Part shown: positions 24,836-34,355 of the stretch, piece by piece
How positions within the stretch are numbered: position 1 is the stretch's first letter
Layout: the number at the start of each line of letters is the position of its first letter
Origin: Haemophilus parahaemolyticus
Lineage (GTDB): Bacteria > Pseudomonadota > Gammaproteobacteria > Enterobacterales > Pasteurellaceae
Assembly: GCF_002015035.1 (NCBI RefSeq)
Contig: NZ_MUXY01000001.1
Coordinates: 435,102 to 499,101 of the forward strand
Direction: 5' to 3'
DNA: 64,000 bases
Notes under the pieces: generated by a model
Database searches by the model: none
What the model saw: the letters and a program-made list of their open reading frames with translations, nothing else
What the model was told of the DNA's origin: nothing
Program-made: the position numbers and the translations under genes

Positions 24836-27223
24836 ATGAAATTCAATGAATCTTGGTTGCGTGAGTGGGTAAACCCTGCGATTTCAACGGAACAGCTGTG
24901 CGACCAAATTACGATGTTAGGTTTAGAAGTAGATGGTGTAGAGCCTGTGGCAGGTGTGTTCACAGGTGTGGTGATTGGTGAAGTAGTGGAATGTGCACAA
25001 CACCCTGATGCAGATAAATTACGCGTAACAAAAGTGAACGTGGGCGGTGAACGTTTATTAGATATCGTGTGTGGTGCACCAAATTGCCGTTTAGGCTTAA
25101 AAGTAGCGTGTGCGACAGAAGGCGCGGTGCTACCTGGTGATTTCAAAATTAAAAAAACCAAATTACGCGGTCAGCCATCGGAAGGGATGCTTTGCTCGTT
25201 CTCTGAATTAGGGATTAAAGAAGATCATAGTGGTATTATTGAATTACCAGCAGATGCACCAATCGGCACAGATTTCCGTGAATACTTAAACTTAAACGAT
25301 GTGGCAATCGAAATTAGCTTAACACCAAACCGAGCAGACTGCTTAAGCATTGCAGGTATTGCACGTGAAGTGGGCGTAATTAACCGTGCAGAAGTGAAAG
25401 CACCAGCAATTGAAGCTGTGCCTGCAACCATTGCCGATAAAGTGGCAGTTAAATTACAAGCCCCAGAGGCTTGCCCACGTTATTTAGCTCGTGTGGTAAA
25501 AAACGTGAACGTGAAGGCTGCATCGCCATTATGGTTACAGGAAAAATTACGCCGTTGTGGTATTCGTTCTATCGATCCAATTGTAGACATCACAAACTTG
25601 AGCTTGCTTGAGTTAGGTCAGCCAATGCACGCTTTTGATGCGGCTAAAATTGATGGTGCAATTCAAGTACGTATGGCGAAAGCAGACGAAGAATTAGTGT
25701 TATTAGACGGCACAACGGCAAAATTACAGTCGAATACACTTGTAATTGCTGATAGCAAAGGCGCATTAGCACTGGCGGGAATTTTCGGCGGTGAAGCCAG
25801 TGGCGTGAATGAAGAAACCAAAGATGTGGTATTAGAAGCCGCATTCTTTGCACCACTTGCGATTACGGGACGTGCACGTCAATACGGCTTACACACCGAT
25901 GCTTCACATCGCTTTGAGCGAGGGGTTGATCCTGAATTAACACGTCAAGCAATGGAACGTGCAACCGCGTTATTATTAGAAATTTGTGGCGGTGAAGCGG
26001 GTGAAATTGTGGAAGCCGTTGCAAAAGAACATTTACCAACTCGTCAAACCGTGAGCCTACGCCGTAGCAAATTAGATGCGGTGATCGGACACCATATCGA
26101 AGATGAAATCGTGACCGATATTCTCACTCGCTTAGGCTTGAATGTTACCTTCGCGAATAACACTTGGACAGCGGTTTCCCCAAGCTGGCGTTTTGATATT
26201 GAAATTGAAGAAGATTTGATCGAAGAAGTGGCGCGTATTTATGGCTACAACAACATTCCAAATAATTCACCACTGGCACACCTTAAAATGAAAGGCATGC
26301 CAGAGAAATTATTGGAGGCCATTCGTGTGCGTACGGCGTTAGTAGATAGCGATTATCAAGAAGTGATTACTTATAGCTTCGTTGACCCGAAAATCCAACA
26401 GCTTTTACATCCAGATCAAGAAGCGTTAATTCTGCCGAACCCAATTTCAAGCGAAATGTCGGCAATGCGAGTGTCGCTCTTAACGGGCTTGCTTGAAACG
26501 ATCGTTTACAACCAAAACCGCCAACAAAACCGAGTGCGTATTTTTGAAGCAGGATTACGTTTTATTCCTGATGTAAATGCAGAATTAGGCGTGCGTCAAG
26601 AACCTGTATTTGCAGCAGCAATCGTAGGCGATAAACGTGCAATCCATTGGGAAAATAAAGCTGAAGCGGTAGATTTCTTCGACTTAAAAGGCGATTTAGA
26701 GCGCGTGCTTTCTTTAACAGCGGTACGTCAAGATCTGCAATTTGTAGCAAAACCATTCCCAGCCTTACACCCAGGTCAATCGGCTGCAATTATGCTTGAT
26801 GGTAAAGAAATCGGCTTTATTGGTACGGTTCATCCTTCAATAGTGCAAAAACTGGGCATTAGAGGCAAACCTGTAGTGTTTGAATTATTAGCTTCAGCAA
26901 TTTCAGAACGCCCTGTGCCAGCCGCAAAAGAGATTTCTAAATTCCCTGCGAATAATCGAGACATTGCGGTAGTAGTTGATGAAACTGTTGCAGCGGGTGA
27001 AGTGCTTGAAACTTGTCGTAAAGCAGGTGGGGAAAAATTGGTTGGCGTGAATTTATTTGACGTTTACCAAGGCAAAAATCTTGCAGAAGGTAAGAAAAGT
27101 TTAGCGATTAGCTTAACGATTCAAGATACCGAAAAAACCTTAGAAGAAGACGAAATTAACGCGGTAATGCAAGCTGTGTTAGCAACACTTGCAAAACGCT
27201 TTAATGCAGTACTTCGTGACTAA
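24836..27223 (+). CDS. pheT: Phenylalanyl-tRNA synthetase beta subunit
   Basis: Editing and tRNA-binding subunit of PheRS. It is 795 residues, the normal length. In order it has an OB-fold tRNA-binding domain (about 40-150, [17 protein letters not shown]), B3/B4 editing domain (about 215-370), B5 domain (400-475), a catalytic-like core, and an FDX-ACB anticodon-binding domain at the C-terminus (about 700-795, [17 protein letters not shown]). It is 18 bases upstream of ihfA. Confidence 0.97.
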   Translation: MKFNESWLREWVNPAISTEQLCDQITMLGLEVDGVEPVAGVFTGVVIGEVVECAQHPDADKLRVTKVNVGGERLLDIVCGAPNCRLGLKVACATEGAVLPGDFKIKKTKLRGQPSEGMLCSFSELGIKEDHSGIIELPADAPIGTDFREYLNLNDVAIEISLTPNRADCLSIAGIAREVGVINRAEVKAPAIEAVPATIADKVAVKLQAPEACPRYLARVVKNVNVKAASPLWLQEKLRRCGIRSIDPIVDITNLSLLELGQPMHAFDAAKIDGAIQVRMAKADEELVLLDGTTAKLQSNTLVIADSKGALALAGIFGGEASGVNEETKDVVLEAAFFAPLAITGRARQYGLHTDASHRFERGVDPELTRQAMERATALLLEICGGEAGEIVEAVAKEHLPTRQTVSLRRSKLDAVIGHHIEDEIVTDILTRLGLNVTFANNTWTAVSPSWRFDIEIEEDLIEEVARIYGYNNIPNNSPLAHLKMKGMPEKLLEAIRVRTALVDSDYQEVITYSFVDPKIQQLLHPDQEALILPNPISSEMSAMRVSLLTGLLETIVYNQNRQQNRVRIFEAGLRFIPDVNAELGVRQEPVFAAAIVGDKRAIHWENKAEAVDFFDLKGDLERVLSLTAVRQDLQFVAKPFPALHPGQSAAIMLDGKEIGFIGTVHPSIVQKLGIRGKPVVFELLASAISERPVPAAKEISKFPANNRDIAVVVDETVAAGEVLETCRKAGGEKLVGVNLFDVYQGKNLAEGKKSLAISLTIQDTEKTLEEDEINAVMQAVLATLAKRFNAVLRD

Positions 27224-27241
27224 TTCGTAAAAGGATATTCT

Positions 27242-27535
27242 ATGGCTCTCACTAAAGTTGAACTTGCGGAAGCATTGATGGCAAAAGGATTTGACAAACA
27301 AGCCGCAAAATTGTTTATTGATCAATTTTTTGACGAAATTAGAAAAACATTGGCCTCAGGTGAAGAGGTAAAACTATCTGGTTTTGGTAATTTTACCTTA
27401 CGTGAGAAAAAAGCACGTCCAGGTCGCAATCCGAAAACGGGTGAAAGTGTGACGATTTCTGCTCGTCGTGTGGTAGTTTTCAAAGCGGGACAAAAAATGC
27501 GTGATCGTGTAAGTTCAGCAAAAAAGAGTAAGTAG
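27242..27535 (+). CDS. ihfA: Integration host factor subunit alpha
   Basis: DNA-bending architectural protein; the heterodimer with IhfB acts in recombination, replication and transcription. It is 97 residues of HU/IHF fold, with the DNA-intercalating arm around residues 60-75 ([11 protein letters not shown]). The pheS-pheT-ihfA order is conserved in gammaproteobacteria. AAAGGATA precedes the ATG. Confidence 0.97.
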   Translation: MALTKVELAEALMAKGFDKQAAKLFIDQFFDEIRKTLASGEEVKLSGFGNFTLREKKARPGRNPKTGESVTISARRVVVFKAGQKMRDRVSSAKKSK

Positions 27536-27590
27536 AGAGCCAAAACTAAAAGGTGCTCAAATGTTTTTGGGCATTTCATTGGGCGGAGCT

Positions 27591-28106
27591 ATGAAAGCAT
27601 TTTTTAAAAAAAATTTATCGAAAGCGATGATGCTAAGTTTAGCAGCCATTTTGACTGCTTGTTCTTCAGGTCCATCATCTCAATCGCAAGCAAATAAAAT
27701 TTATCGCACACATAAAACCAGCTTAGGTGATCCCATTATGGTCATGGAGAATTTAAGCGAGCATCAACAAGCTTGGAAAGGCACACGTTATAAGCTAGGT
27801 GGAAATTCTCGTAGCGGGGTTGATTGTTCTGGTTTTATGCAAATCACGTTTAGAGACTTGTTTGGCATTGATTTGCCAAGAATGACGGTTGATCAAGCGA
27901 AGGTGGGTAGAAAAATCGAGAAACACGAAATCAGAACGGGCGATTTGGTTTTCTTCAATACGGGGCGAGGACCAAATGGTAAGCACGTCGGAGTTTATGT
28001 AAAAAACGGACAATTCTTACACGCCTCAACCAAAGGTGGGGTCATTTATTCCAGTATGAATACGCCATTTTGGACAAAAGCTTATTGGCAAGCACGCCGT
28101 TTATAG
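27591..28106 (+). CDS. nlpC: NlpC/P60 family lipoprotein endopeptidase
   Basis: Probable outer-membrane lipoprotein that cleaves peptide cross-links in murein. The ATG at 27591 is chosen because it gives a standard lipoprotein signal (MKAFFKKNLSK, hydrophobic core, lipobox LTAC at about residues 18-21). A longer frame from ATG 27561 is possible. The mature protein has the NlpC/P60 triad: Cys in GVDCSGFMQ, His in GKHVGVYV and His in FLHAST. In Haemophilus an nlpC gene also follows ihfA, which supports the name. Confidence 0.9.
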   Translation: MKAFFKKNLSKAMMLSLAAILTACSSGPSSQSQANKIYRTHKTSLGDPIMVMENLSEHQQAWKGTRYKLGGNSRSGVDCSGFMQITFRDLFGIDLPRMTVDQAKVGRKIEKHEIRTGDLVFFNTGRGPNGKHVGVYVKNGQFLHASTKGGVIYSSMNTPFWTKAYWQARRL

Positions 28107-28126
28107 TGTTTAATTTGATTAAAAAA

Positions 28127-28161
28127 TGATCGAGTTAAAGGTAAAAATTTGAACTCGATCA
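28127..28161. terminator. Weak hairpin after nlpC
   Basis: TGATCGAGTT (28127-28136) and AACTCGATCA (28152-28161) form a ten-base stem with a 15-base loop but no good T-tract. It may terminate the pheST-ihfA-nlpC transcript. Confidence 0.45.
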
Positions 28162-28200
28162 CAAATTTAAACATTGGTTTTCTGTTTTTGTAAAATGCGT

Positions 28201-28229
28201 TTGAAAAAGCAAAAATTTTCGAGTATCTT
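28201..28229 (+). promoter_or_regulatory. Promoter of candidate small RNA
   Basis: TTGAAA (28201-28206) and TATCTT (28224-28229) are spaced by exactly 17 bases, in a gene-free stretch immediately before a strong terminator. Confidence 0.55.
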
Positions 28230-28235
28230 TGCAAG

Positions 28236-28315
28236 CAACAAAAACTAGAGTTGTGTTCAACAACCTATTTCATAAATTTGCTTTCCGAGTAGCCCCTTTC
28301 AAGGGGCTTTTTTTA
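28236..28315 (+). ncRNA. Candidate small RNA between nlpC and nrdR
   Basis: A start about seven bases after the -10 and the terminator stem AGCCCCTT (28291-28298), TC, AAGGGGCT (28301-28308) with a long T-tail define an RNA of about 80 bases. It has an internal hairpin GTTG-TGTT-CAAC near 28250-28262, an A-rich single-stranded stretch, and no ORF. This is the usual layout of Hfq-dependent trans-acting RNAs. I do not recognise it as a named RNA. Alternatively the terminator merely closes a transcript from upstream. Confidence 0.5.
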
Positions 28316-28372
28316 TTTATTTGAATGTTTTTATACTAAATAAAAACACATTTTAGAACATGAGAGAGAATT

Positions 28373-28822
28373 ATGCGTTGTCCATTTTGTAGTAAAGAAG
28401 AGACTAAAGTGATTGATTCGCGCTTGGCGGAAGATGGTTATCAAATTCGCCGTCGTCGTAAATGTACAAGTTGTAAAGAGCGCTTTACCACTTTTGAGTC
28501 AGCTGAGTTTTTTATTCCTTATATTGTAAAAAATAATGGTAACCGCGAGCCTTTTGATGTCAATAAATTACGTATTAGTTTAGTCAAAGCATTGGAAAAG
28601 CGTCCAGTGAGTACTGATGACCAAGAGCGTGCTATTAACCAGATTATTATGCAACTGCGAGCCACTGGCGAACGTGAAGTGCCAAGTAAATTGGTAGGTA
28701 CGTTAGCAATGAATGCATTAAAAGAGTTGGATAAAGTGGCTTATATCCGCTTTGCTTCTGTCTATCTCAGTTTTGAAGATATTGACGAATTTATTAAAGA
28801 AATTGAACAGTTAAAAGCCTAA
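28373..28822 (+). CDS. nrdR: Ribonucleotide reductase transcriptional repressor NrdR
   Basis: ATP/dATP-sensing repressor of nrd genes. It is 149 residues, the standard length. The zinc ribbon CPFC (3-6) ... CTSC (31-34) precedes an ATP-cone domain (49-139), with [17 protein letters not shown] typical. GAGAGA precedes the start. It is 19 bases upstream of pepP. Confidence 0.97.
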   Translation: MRCPFCSKEETKVIDSRLAEDGYQIRRRRKCTSCKERFTTFESAEFFIPYIVKNNGNREPFDVNKLRISLVKALEKRPVSTDDQERAINQIIMQLRATGEREVPSKLVGTLAMNALKELDKVAYIRFASVYLSFEDIDEFIKEIEQLKA

Positions 28823-28841
28823 TAGGGCTAAGAGAGGAACT

Positions 28842-30128
28842 ATGGATCTCGCCTATCTTGCTGAACTTCCACGAGAAGAATTCATTATCCGCCGCAAAAA
28901 AGTTTTTGCTCAAATGCAAGACAATTCCGCCTTTATTATTTTTACAGAAACCGAAAAACGCCGTAATAACGACTGCAATTACCACTTCCGTCCAGATAGC
29001 TATTTCTGGTATCTCACGGGTTTTGCGGAGCCAGAGTCAGCGTTGTTGTTAATTAAGCGAGATGGAGAATATGAAAGTACCATTTTCTTACGCAAAAAAG
29101 ATCGCGAAAAAGAGATTTGGACAGGTCGTCGCTTAGGTGTAGAAGCTGCACCAGAAACCTTAAAGGTTGATGCTGCGTTTGAAATTGAACATCTTGATAA
29201 AACTTTTGCAGAAAAAACACAAAATTTGACCGCTTGCTACTATGCCCAAGGGTATCAAGCGTGGGGTGATAAGGTTGTTTCTGCTCAGTTTAAAGAAGTG
29301 ATTGACTGGCGACCAATGCTTTCAGAGATGCGTTTAATTAAATCAACCGCGGAAATTGCACTTATTCAACAGGCTTGCCATATTTCAGCATTAGCTCATA
29401 TTCGTGCAATGAAACAAACGCGTCCAAATCGCTACGAAATGGAAATTGAGGGCGAAATTCAGCACGAATTTAACCGCTTTGGAGCACGTTTTCCTTCTTA
29501 TAATTCGATTGTTGCAAGCGGTGAAAATGCGTGTGTACTTCACTATGATGAGAATAGTGCGGTAATGAAAGAGGGCGATTTGTTGTTAATTGATGCAGGG
29601 GCAGAGTTTGCTTATTACGCAGGTGATATTACCCGCACTTTCCCTGTAAATGGAAAATTTAGCGAACCACAAAAAGCGATTTATGAATTGGTTTTAAAAG
29701 CCCAAAAAGAGGCAATTAAGCTGTTAGTGCCGAATAATTCCATAAAAATCGTAAATGATCGTGTGATAGAAATTTTTACTGAAGGCTTGGTCGCACTCGG
29801 TATTTTAAAAGGTGATGTACACACCTTGATTGAACAAAAAGCGTGCCGCCAATTTTATATGCACGGTTTAGGTCATTGGCTTGGTTTAGATGTACACGAT
29901 GTTGGCGATTACAGTAACGAACGTAGTCGCCCATTAGAAATCGGTATGGTAATTACTGTCGAACCTGGTTTATATATCGCCAGTGATGCAGATGTGCCAG
30001 AGCAATATAAAGGCATTGGTATTCGTATTGAAGATAATTTACTGATGACCGAGTACGGAAACAAAAACCTGACCAGCGGTTGCCCGAAAGAGATTGAGGA
30101 TATTGAAGAGATAATGTCTGCAGCCTAA
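28842..30128 (+). CDS. pepP: Xaa-Pro aminopeptidase
   Basis: Manganese-dependent peptidase removing N-terminal residues linked to proline. It is 428 residues. The N-terminal creatinase-like domain (1-170) is followed by the pita-bread catalytic domain with all metal ligands: LIDAGAEF and AGDITRTF (Asp pair, about 250-265), MHGLGHWLGLDVHD (His, about 340), VEPGLY (Glu, about 371) and IGIRIEDN (Glu, about 392). It follows nrdR by 19 bases and may be co-transcribed. Confidence 0.95.
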   Translation: MDLAYLAELPREEFIIRRKKVFAQMQDNSAFIIFTETEKRRNNDCNYHFRPDSYFWYLTGFAEPESALLLIKRDGEYESTIFLRKKDREKEIWTGRRLGVEAAPETLKVDAAFEIEHLDKTFAEKTQNLTACYYAQGYQAWGDKVVSAQFKEVIDWRPMLSEMRLIKSTAEIALIQQACHISALAHIRAMKQTRPNRYEMEIEGEIQHEFNRFGARFPSYNSIVASGENACVLHYDENSAVMKEGDLLLIDAGAEFAYYAGDITRTFPVNGKFSEPQKAIYELVLKAQKEAIKLLVPNNSIKIVNDRVIEIFTEGLVALGILKGDVHTLIEQKACRQFYMHGLGHWLGLDVHDVGDYSNERSRPLEIGMVITVEPGLYIASDADVPEQYKGIGIRIEDNLLMTEYGNKNLTSGCPKEIEDIEEIMSAA

Positions 30129-30134
30129 ATAAAA

Positions 30135-30150
30135 TTGCAAACGTTTGCAA
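30135..30150 (+). promoter_or_regulatory. PurR operator upstream of hpt
   Basis: TTGCAAACGTTTGCAA is a perfect 16-base palindrome with the core GCAAACGTTTGC of the PurR consensus, 62 bases before the hpt start. It implies purine repression of this salvage gene. Another LacI-family regulator with the same core cannot be excluded. Confidence 0.75.
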
Positions 30151-30211
30151 ACAGCTAGTAAAATGAATTGAATTTTGCTAGAGTAGCAAAAATTTTTAAA
30201 GAGAGCATTTT

Positions 30212-30754
30212 ATGAAAAAACATCACATTGAAACGCTAATCTCTCGTGAAGATATTCAATCTCGCGTAAAAGAGTTGGCACAAGAAATTAACCGTCATTA
30301 TCAACAGTTTGAGCATTGCCAAAACTTGGTGGTTGTCGGTTTATTGCGCGGTTCTTTTATGTTTATGGCAGATTTAGTTCGTTATCTCGACTTACCTGTT
30401 GAAGTAGATTTTTTAACCGCTTCTAGCTATGGATTAAGCACAGAATCAAGTCGTGATGTCAAAATCTTAAAAGACTTAGACAGCGAAATTCAAGGTAAAG
30501 ATGTATTAATCGTGGAAGATATTATTGATACAGGCTTTACGCTTAATAAAGTGCGTGAAATTTTAAAACTTCGTGAGCCACGTTCAATTGCTATTTGTAC
30601 TCTTTTAGACAAACCATCTCGCCGAGAAGTAGAAGTGCCTGTAGAATGGGTTGGATTCACTATTCCTGATGAATTTGTGGTTGGCTTTGGCATCGATTAC
30701 GCACAGCATTACCGCAATTTAGATTATATTGGTAAAGTGGTTATTGACGAGTAA
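30212..30754 (+). CDS. hpt: Hypoxanthine phosphoribosyltransferase
   Basis: Purine salvage enzyme converting hypoxanthine (and guanine) with PRPP to the nucleotide. It is 180 residues. The PRPP-binding loop is [14 protein letters not shown] near residue 97, the flexible-loop region is SSYGLSTES near 71, and the hood motif is [21 protein letters not shown] PurR palindrome lies upstream and a terminator directly downstream, so it is monocistronic. Confidence 0.95.
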   Translation: MKKHHIETLISREDIQSRVKELAQEINRHYQQFEHCQNLVVVGLLRGSFMFMADLVRYLDLPVEVDFLTASSYGLSTESSRDVKILKDLDSEIQGKDVLIVEDIIDTGFTLNKVREILKLREPRSIAICTLLDKPSRREVEVPVEWVGFTIPDEFVVGFGIDYAQHYRNLDYIGKVVIDE

Positions 30755-30771
30755 TCTGTTCTACCAAAGAA

Positions 30772-30804
30772 AACGCTTGAGGCTTGCAACTTCAAGCGTT
30801 TTTT
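30772..30804 (+). terminator. Terminator after hpt
   Basis: AACGCTTGA (30772-30780), 11-base loop, TCAAGCGTT (30792-30800), then TTTT. Confidence 0.8.
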
Positions 30805-30845
30805 GTATTCAAAGAAAAGAAATTATTTTTAAGGAAAGAGATAAA

Positions 30846-33023
30846 ATGTGGAAAAAAAGCTATCTTGCCCTTTGCTTGGCAACCTCCTTGGTTTGGGCAA
30901 ATAATCCCAAACCTCACTCTTCAACTGAAATACAAAATATCGCGACTATCAATATTGCGGATTGGGAAAAAGGTTGGAAGCAGGCTCAACAATCCGAGCA
31001 ACGAACAAGGCTGATGCAACGTAATAATTTTCTACAACTTGAAGGATTACTTAAAGCCAGTGAACAACAAAAGAATTTATCGCCAAATATTTTGGCATTG
31101 GTTCAGCAACTTCAGATGACTTTAGTTGGATATCCATTATATGAAGATGCTCAATGGGCATTGGTAAGAGCCAAAATTAAGGCAAACATACTGACTGATG
31201 AGGAATTGCAGCAGTTTATTACACAATATCCGAACATCGCGAAACGTAATCAGCTTGCACAACGCCCGTTTGAAACGCTTTATCAACAACAAAAATGGGC
31301 AGAATTGTTGGCTTATGGACGAACGGTAAGTACAACAAGCGTACTTAATCAATGTCGCCTGTTTTCTGCTCAATTTCAATTGTTAGCCGAGCAGTTACAA
31401 GTCAATCCTGAAGCAGCTCAAGCTAATCAAACCGCAGAGCCAAATTCAGAGGAGATGAGTAAATTACTGACAAAATTTGATCAGTTTTGGCAAGGCAATA
31501 ACCCTGAAAATAATGATTTTTGGATGACACCAAGCAATGTAGAGCCGAATTATTGGAAGACAAACGGACAATTGCCATTAGAATGTGCAGGAATTGAGGC
31601 TTATTGGCGAGATCAAAACTTACGAACGTCTGAGAAAATCAAACAGAAAGCGGTCAATTTTTTCCATTTAGAAGCAAAACAAGGTTTAGTAAATTTGCTC
31701 ACTCAAACTCAAGATCCTGAATTGCAAACTTGGTTAACTGCGGTTCAAGCATTACAGAACAATCCAAACAGCTTGCAGAATTTTATCGAAAATCAACCGC
31801 TTACCGCTGAAAACAAACGAATTGTGCTAGCCGTTTTCCCAAAATGGATAAACACTTTAAGTGAGCAAATGCCAAACCCAAGTTTTGCACTTTATCAGCA
31901 ATGGGCGGATAAATGGCAACTGTCAGCAGATGAAATTCGGGATTGGAAAATCGGTTTTATTAGCCGTCTGTTTGACCATTCAGATCCGAGTTTCCAACTG
32001 TGGCGAGATACACAATTGAAGGAACTTAAGGCGGATAATCTCACTGAGCGTCGTTTACGAATGGCAATTTGGCAACAAAGCGATCTCAAACCTTGGCTAG
32101 CATTACTTAGCGATGAAGGGAAAAATAAGGCGGAATGGCGTTATTGGCAGGCAAAGACCTTACCAAAAGAAGAACAACAAAAGGTGTTGGCTGCATTAGC
32201 TAAAGAGCGAGGTTTCTATCCAATGTTATCCGCCGAGCAATTAGGACAAGCCTACCAAGTTGAAATGCCAACGGTTGCACCACTGACAGATTTGCAAAAA
32301 TTACAATGGAAACAACCGCTTGAACGCATTGCCGAACTACGTGAATTGAACCGTATGGCACAGGCTAAAACGGCTTGGATTGAGCTGTTACAAGTGGTCA
32401 ATTTTGAGGAAAAATTAGCGTTGAGCCAGTTTGCTTTAGCACAAAATTGGTATGACTTAGCGGTGGAAGGCACCATTCAAGCCAAAGCGTGGGATTACAT
32501 TCCGCTTCGCTTGCCGAATGCTTATGCCGATTGGTTTGCGATGAATTTGCAAGGAAAACCAATAACGCAAACTTTTGCAATGGCAATTTCTCGCCAAGAA
32601 AGTGCGTGGAACCCACAAGCACGCTCACACGCCAATGCGATCGGTTTAATGCAGATGTTACCAAGCACAGCAAGTAATACAGCGAAAGGGAATGAATTAA
32701 TTTACACTGGAGAACGTGATTTAATCGAGCCTTTCCGCAATATCATGCTCGGCACTGCACATTTGGCAGAATTAAATGAGAAGTATCCACAAAACCGTAT
32801 TCTGATTGCTTCCGCCTATAACGCAGGTACAAGCCGTGTTACTCGTTGGTTAGAACGTGCAGGCGGGCGATTGGCAATGGATGAGTTTATCGCATCTATT
32901 CCATTTTTGGAAACTCGAGGCTATGTGCAAAATGTATTAACTTATGATTACTACTACCAGTTATTGCAAGGAGTAGAAAAGCGGAAGATGTTTAATCCTG
33001 AAGAGATTGAACGGAAATATTAA
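30846..33023 (+). CDS. slt: Soluble lytic murein transglycosylase
   Basis: Periplasmic enzyme cleaving the MurNAc-GlcNAc bond of peptidoglycan to 1,6-anhydro products. The ATG at 30846 is chosen: it follows AAGGAAAGAG and gives a signal peptide (MWKKSYLALCLATSLVWA, cut near residue 18). The frame is open 39 codons further up but runs back through the hpt terminator into hpt. The protein is 725 residues. A long helical superhelix (20-570) precedes the SLT catalytic domain (about 570-690) with RQESAWNPQARS (catalytic Glu), GLMQMLPSTA and ASAYNAGTSRV. Confidence 0.95.
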   Translation: MWKKSYLALCLATSLVWANNPKPHSSTEIQNIATINIADWEKGWKQAQQSEQRTRLMQRNNFLQLEGLLKASEQQKNLSPNILALVQQLQMTLVGYPLYEDAQWALVRAKIKANILTDEELQQFITQYPNIAKRNQLAQRPFETLYQQQKWAELLAYGRTVSTTSVLNQCRLFSAQFQLLAEQLQVNPEAAQANQTAEPNSEEMSKLLTKFDQFWQGNNPENNDFWMTPSNVEPNYWKTNGQLPLECAGIEAYWRDQNLRTSEKIKQKAVNFFHLEAKQGLVNLLTQTQDPELQTWLTAVQALQNNPNSLQNFIENQPLTAENKRIVLAVFPKWINTLSEQMPNPSFALYQQWADKWQLSADEIRDWKIGFISRLFDHSDPSFQLWRDTQLKELKADNLTERRLRMAIWQQSDLKPWLALLSDEGKNKAEWRYWQAKTLPKEEQQKVLAALAKERGFYPMLSAEQLGQAYQVEMPTVAPLTDLQKLQWKQPLERIAELRELNRMAQAKTAWIELLQVVNFEEKLALSQFALAQNWYDLAVEGTIQAKAWDYIPLRLPNAYADWFAMNLQGKPITQTFAMAISRQESAWNPQARSHANAIGLMQMLPSTASNTAKGNELIYTGERDLIEPFRNIMLGTAHLAELNEKYPQNRILIASAYNAGTSRVTRWLERAGGRLAMDEFIASIPFLETRGYVQNVLTYDYYYQLLQGVEKRKMFNPEEIERKY

Positions 33024-33035
33024 ACGCTAGAGAGA

Positions 33036-33057
33036 AGCCAGCGGTTGCTGGCTTTTT
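33036..33057 (+). terminator. Terminator after slt
   Basis: AGCCAGC (33036-33042), GGTT, GCTGGCT (33047-33053), then TTTT. It lies between convergent slt and aspC. Confidence 0.85.
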
Positions 33058-33078
33058 CATATTCCTTTAAAACTTACC

Positions 33079-34275
33079 TTACAACACCTTCACAATCGCT
33101 TCTGCTAATTTTTCAATGTTGCTATCAACGATACCTGCCACGTTAATACGTCCTGAACGAACGGCGTAGATAGCAAAATCTTCGCGGAGTTTATCGACTT
33201 GTTCTGAGGTTAAACCACTGAAAGAAAACATCCCGTTTTGCTCGTTGATAAATGAGAAGTCTTGAGTTGTGCCTTTCTCTTTTAATAATTCCACCAAACG
33301 GCTACGCATTGATTTGATGCGGTTACGCATTTCAGTTAATTCTGCTTCCCAAGAGGCTTTTAATTCTGGGTTGCTTAATACAGTTGCCACTGCACTTGCC
33401 CCGTGCGATGATGGGTTAGAGTAGAGCGTGCGGATAATCGCTTTAATTTGCGTGAAGGCTTTATTTGCCACTTCGGCATTGTCTGCAATCAGTGTGAAAG
33501 CACCTACACGTTCGTTGTATAAACCAAAGTTTTTCGAATAAGAACTTGCGACTAATAATTCGCGGTGATTTTTCACGAAAGCACGCAATCCGTAGGTGTC
33601 TTCCTCTAAACCATTTGCGAAGCCTTGATACGCGAAGTCGAATAGAGGTAACCAACCTTTTTCAGCCGACATTTTCGCAAGTTGCTCCCACTGTTCGTGG
33701 GTTGGATCAATTCCTGTTGGATTATGGCAGCAGCCGTGGAATAACACGACATCGCCTGCTTCTGCTTGGCTTAAATCGGCGATTAAATTATCCCAGTCTA
33801 AACGTTTTGTTGCTTCGTTATAATAGCGGTAATGTTTTACGGTTAAACCCACAGCGTTTACAATCGCATTGTGGTTTGGCCAAGTTGGGTTTGAAATCCA
33901 AACGTTTTTGGCAGAAGTATGGCGTTTGATAAATTCAGCAGCAATGCGTAATGCGCCTGTGCCCCCTAAACTTTGTGCTGTTTTTGCACGACCTGAGGTA
34001 ATTACTTCCGCATTTTCACCGAAAAGCAATTTTTGCGTGTAGGCGTTGTAAGCTTGCACACCGTCAATGGTTAAGTAATTTTTAGTTGTTTCATTGGCTA
34101 ATAATTGGCGTTCGGCTTCTTTTACCGCTTTAACGATCGTTGTTTTGCCTTCCGCATTCATATAAACGCCGATCCCTAAGTTGATTTTACCTTCTCTGGT
34201 ATCTGCTTTGAATGCTTCACCTAAGCCTAAAATGGGGTCTGCTGGAGCTGCTTGGATATGGTTAAACATTGACAT
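33079..34275 (-). CDS. aspC: Aspartate (aromatic) aminotransferase
   Basis: PLP-dependent class I aminotransferase interconverting aspartate/oxaloacetate and glutamate/2-oxoglutarate. It is 398 residues. The pyridoxal lysine is in [15 protein letters not shown] (about 245-259), and the AspC/TyrB signature NPTGIDP is at about 190. The N-terminal [10 protein letters not shown] matches AspC. TyrB specificity cannot be excluded by eye. GAGGT lies seven bases before the chosen ATG; a second ATG is two codons in. Confidence 0.92.
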   Translation of the reverse strand: MSMFNHIQAAPADPILGLGEAFKADTREGKINLGIGVYMNAEGKTTIVKAVKEAERQLLANETTKNYLTIDGVQAYNAYTQKLLFGENAEVITSGRAKTAQSLGGTGALRIAAEFIKRHTSAKNVWISNPTWPNHNAIVNAVGLTVKHYRYYNEATKRLDWDNLIADLSQAEAGDVVLFHGCCHNPTGIDPTHEQWEQLAKMSAEKGWLPLFDFAYQGFANGLEEDTYGLRAFVKNHRELLVASSYSKNFGLYNERVGAFTLIADNAEVANKAFTQIKAIIRTLYSNPSSHGASAVATVLSNPELKASWEAELTEMRNRIKSMRSRLVELLKEKGTTQDFSFINEQNGMFSFSGLTSEQVDKLREDFAIYAVRSGRINVAGIVDSNIEKLAEAIVKVL

Positions 34276-34355
34276 TTCTTACCTCTCAAGTTGTGTTTGA
34301 TCAAAAGTTAGAGTGTTTGATTTATAAAACTAAATAGGTATTTTTGCAAGTGAAA

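Noticed and set aside
30729..30845. Upstream extension of the slt reading frame into hpt
   Set aside because: It runs through the hpt stop and terminator; the ATG at 30846 has a good ribosome-binding site and a signal peptide.
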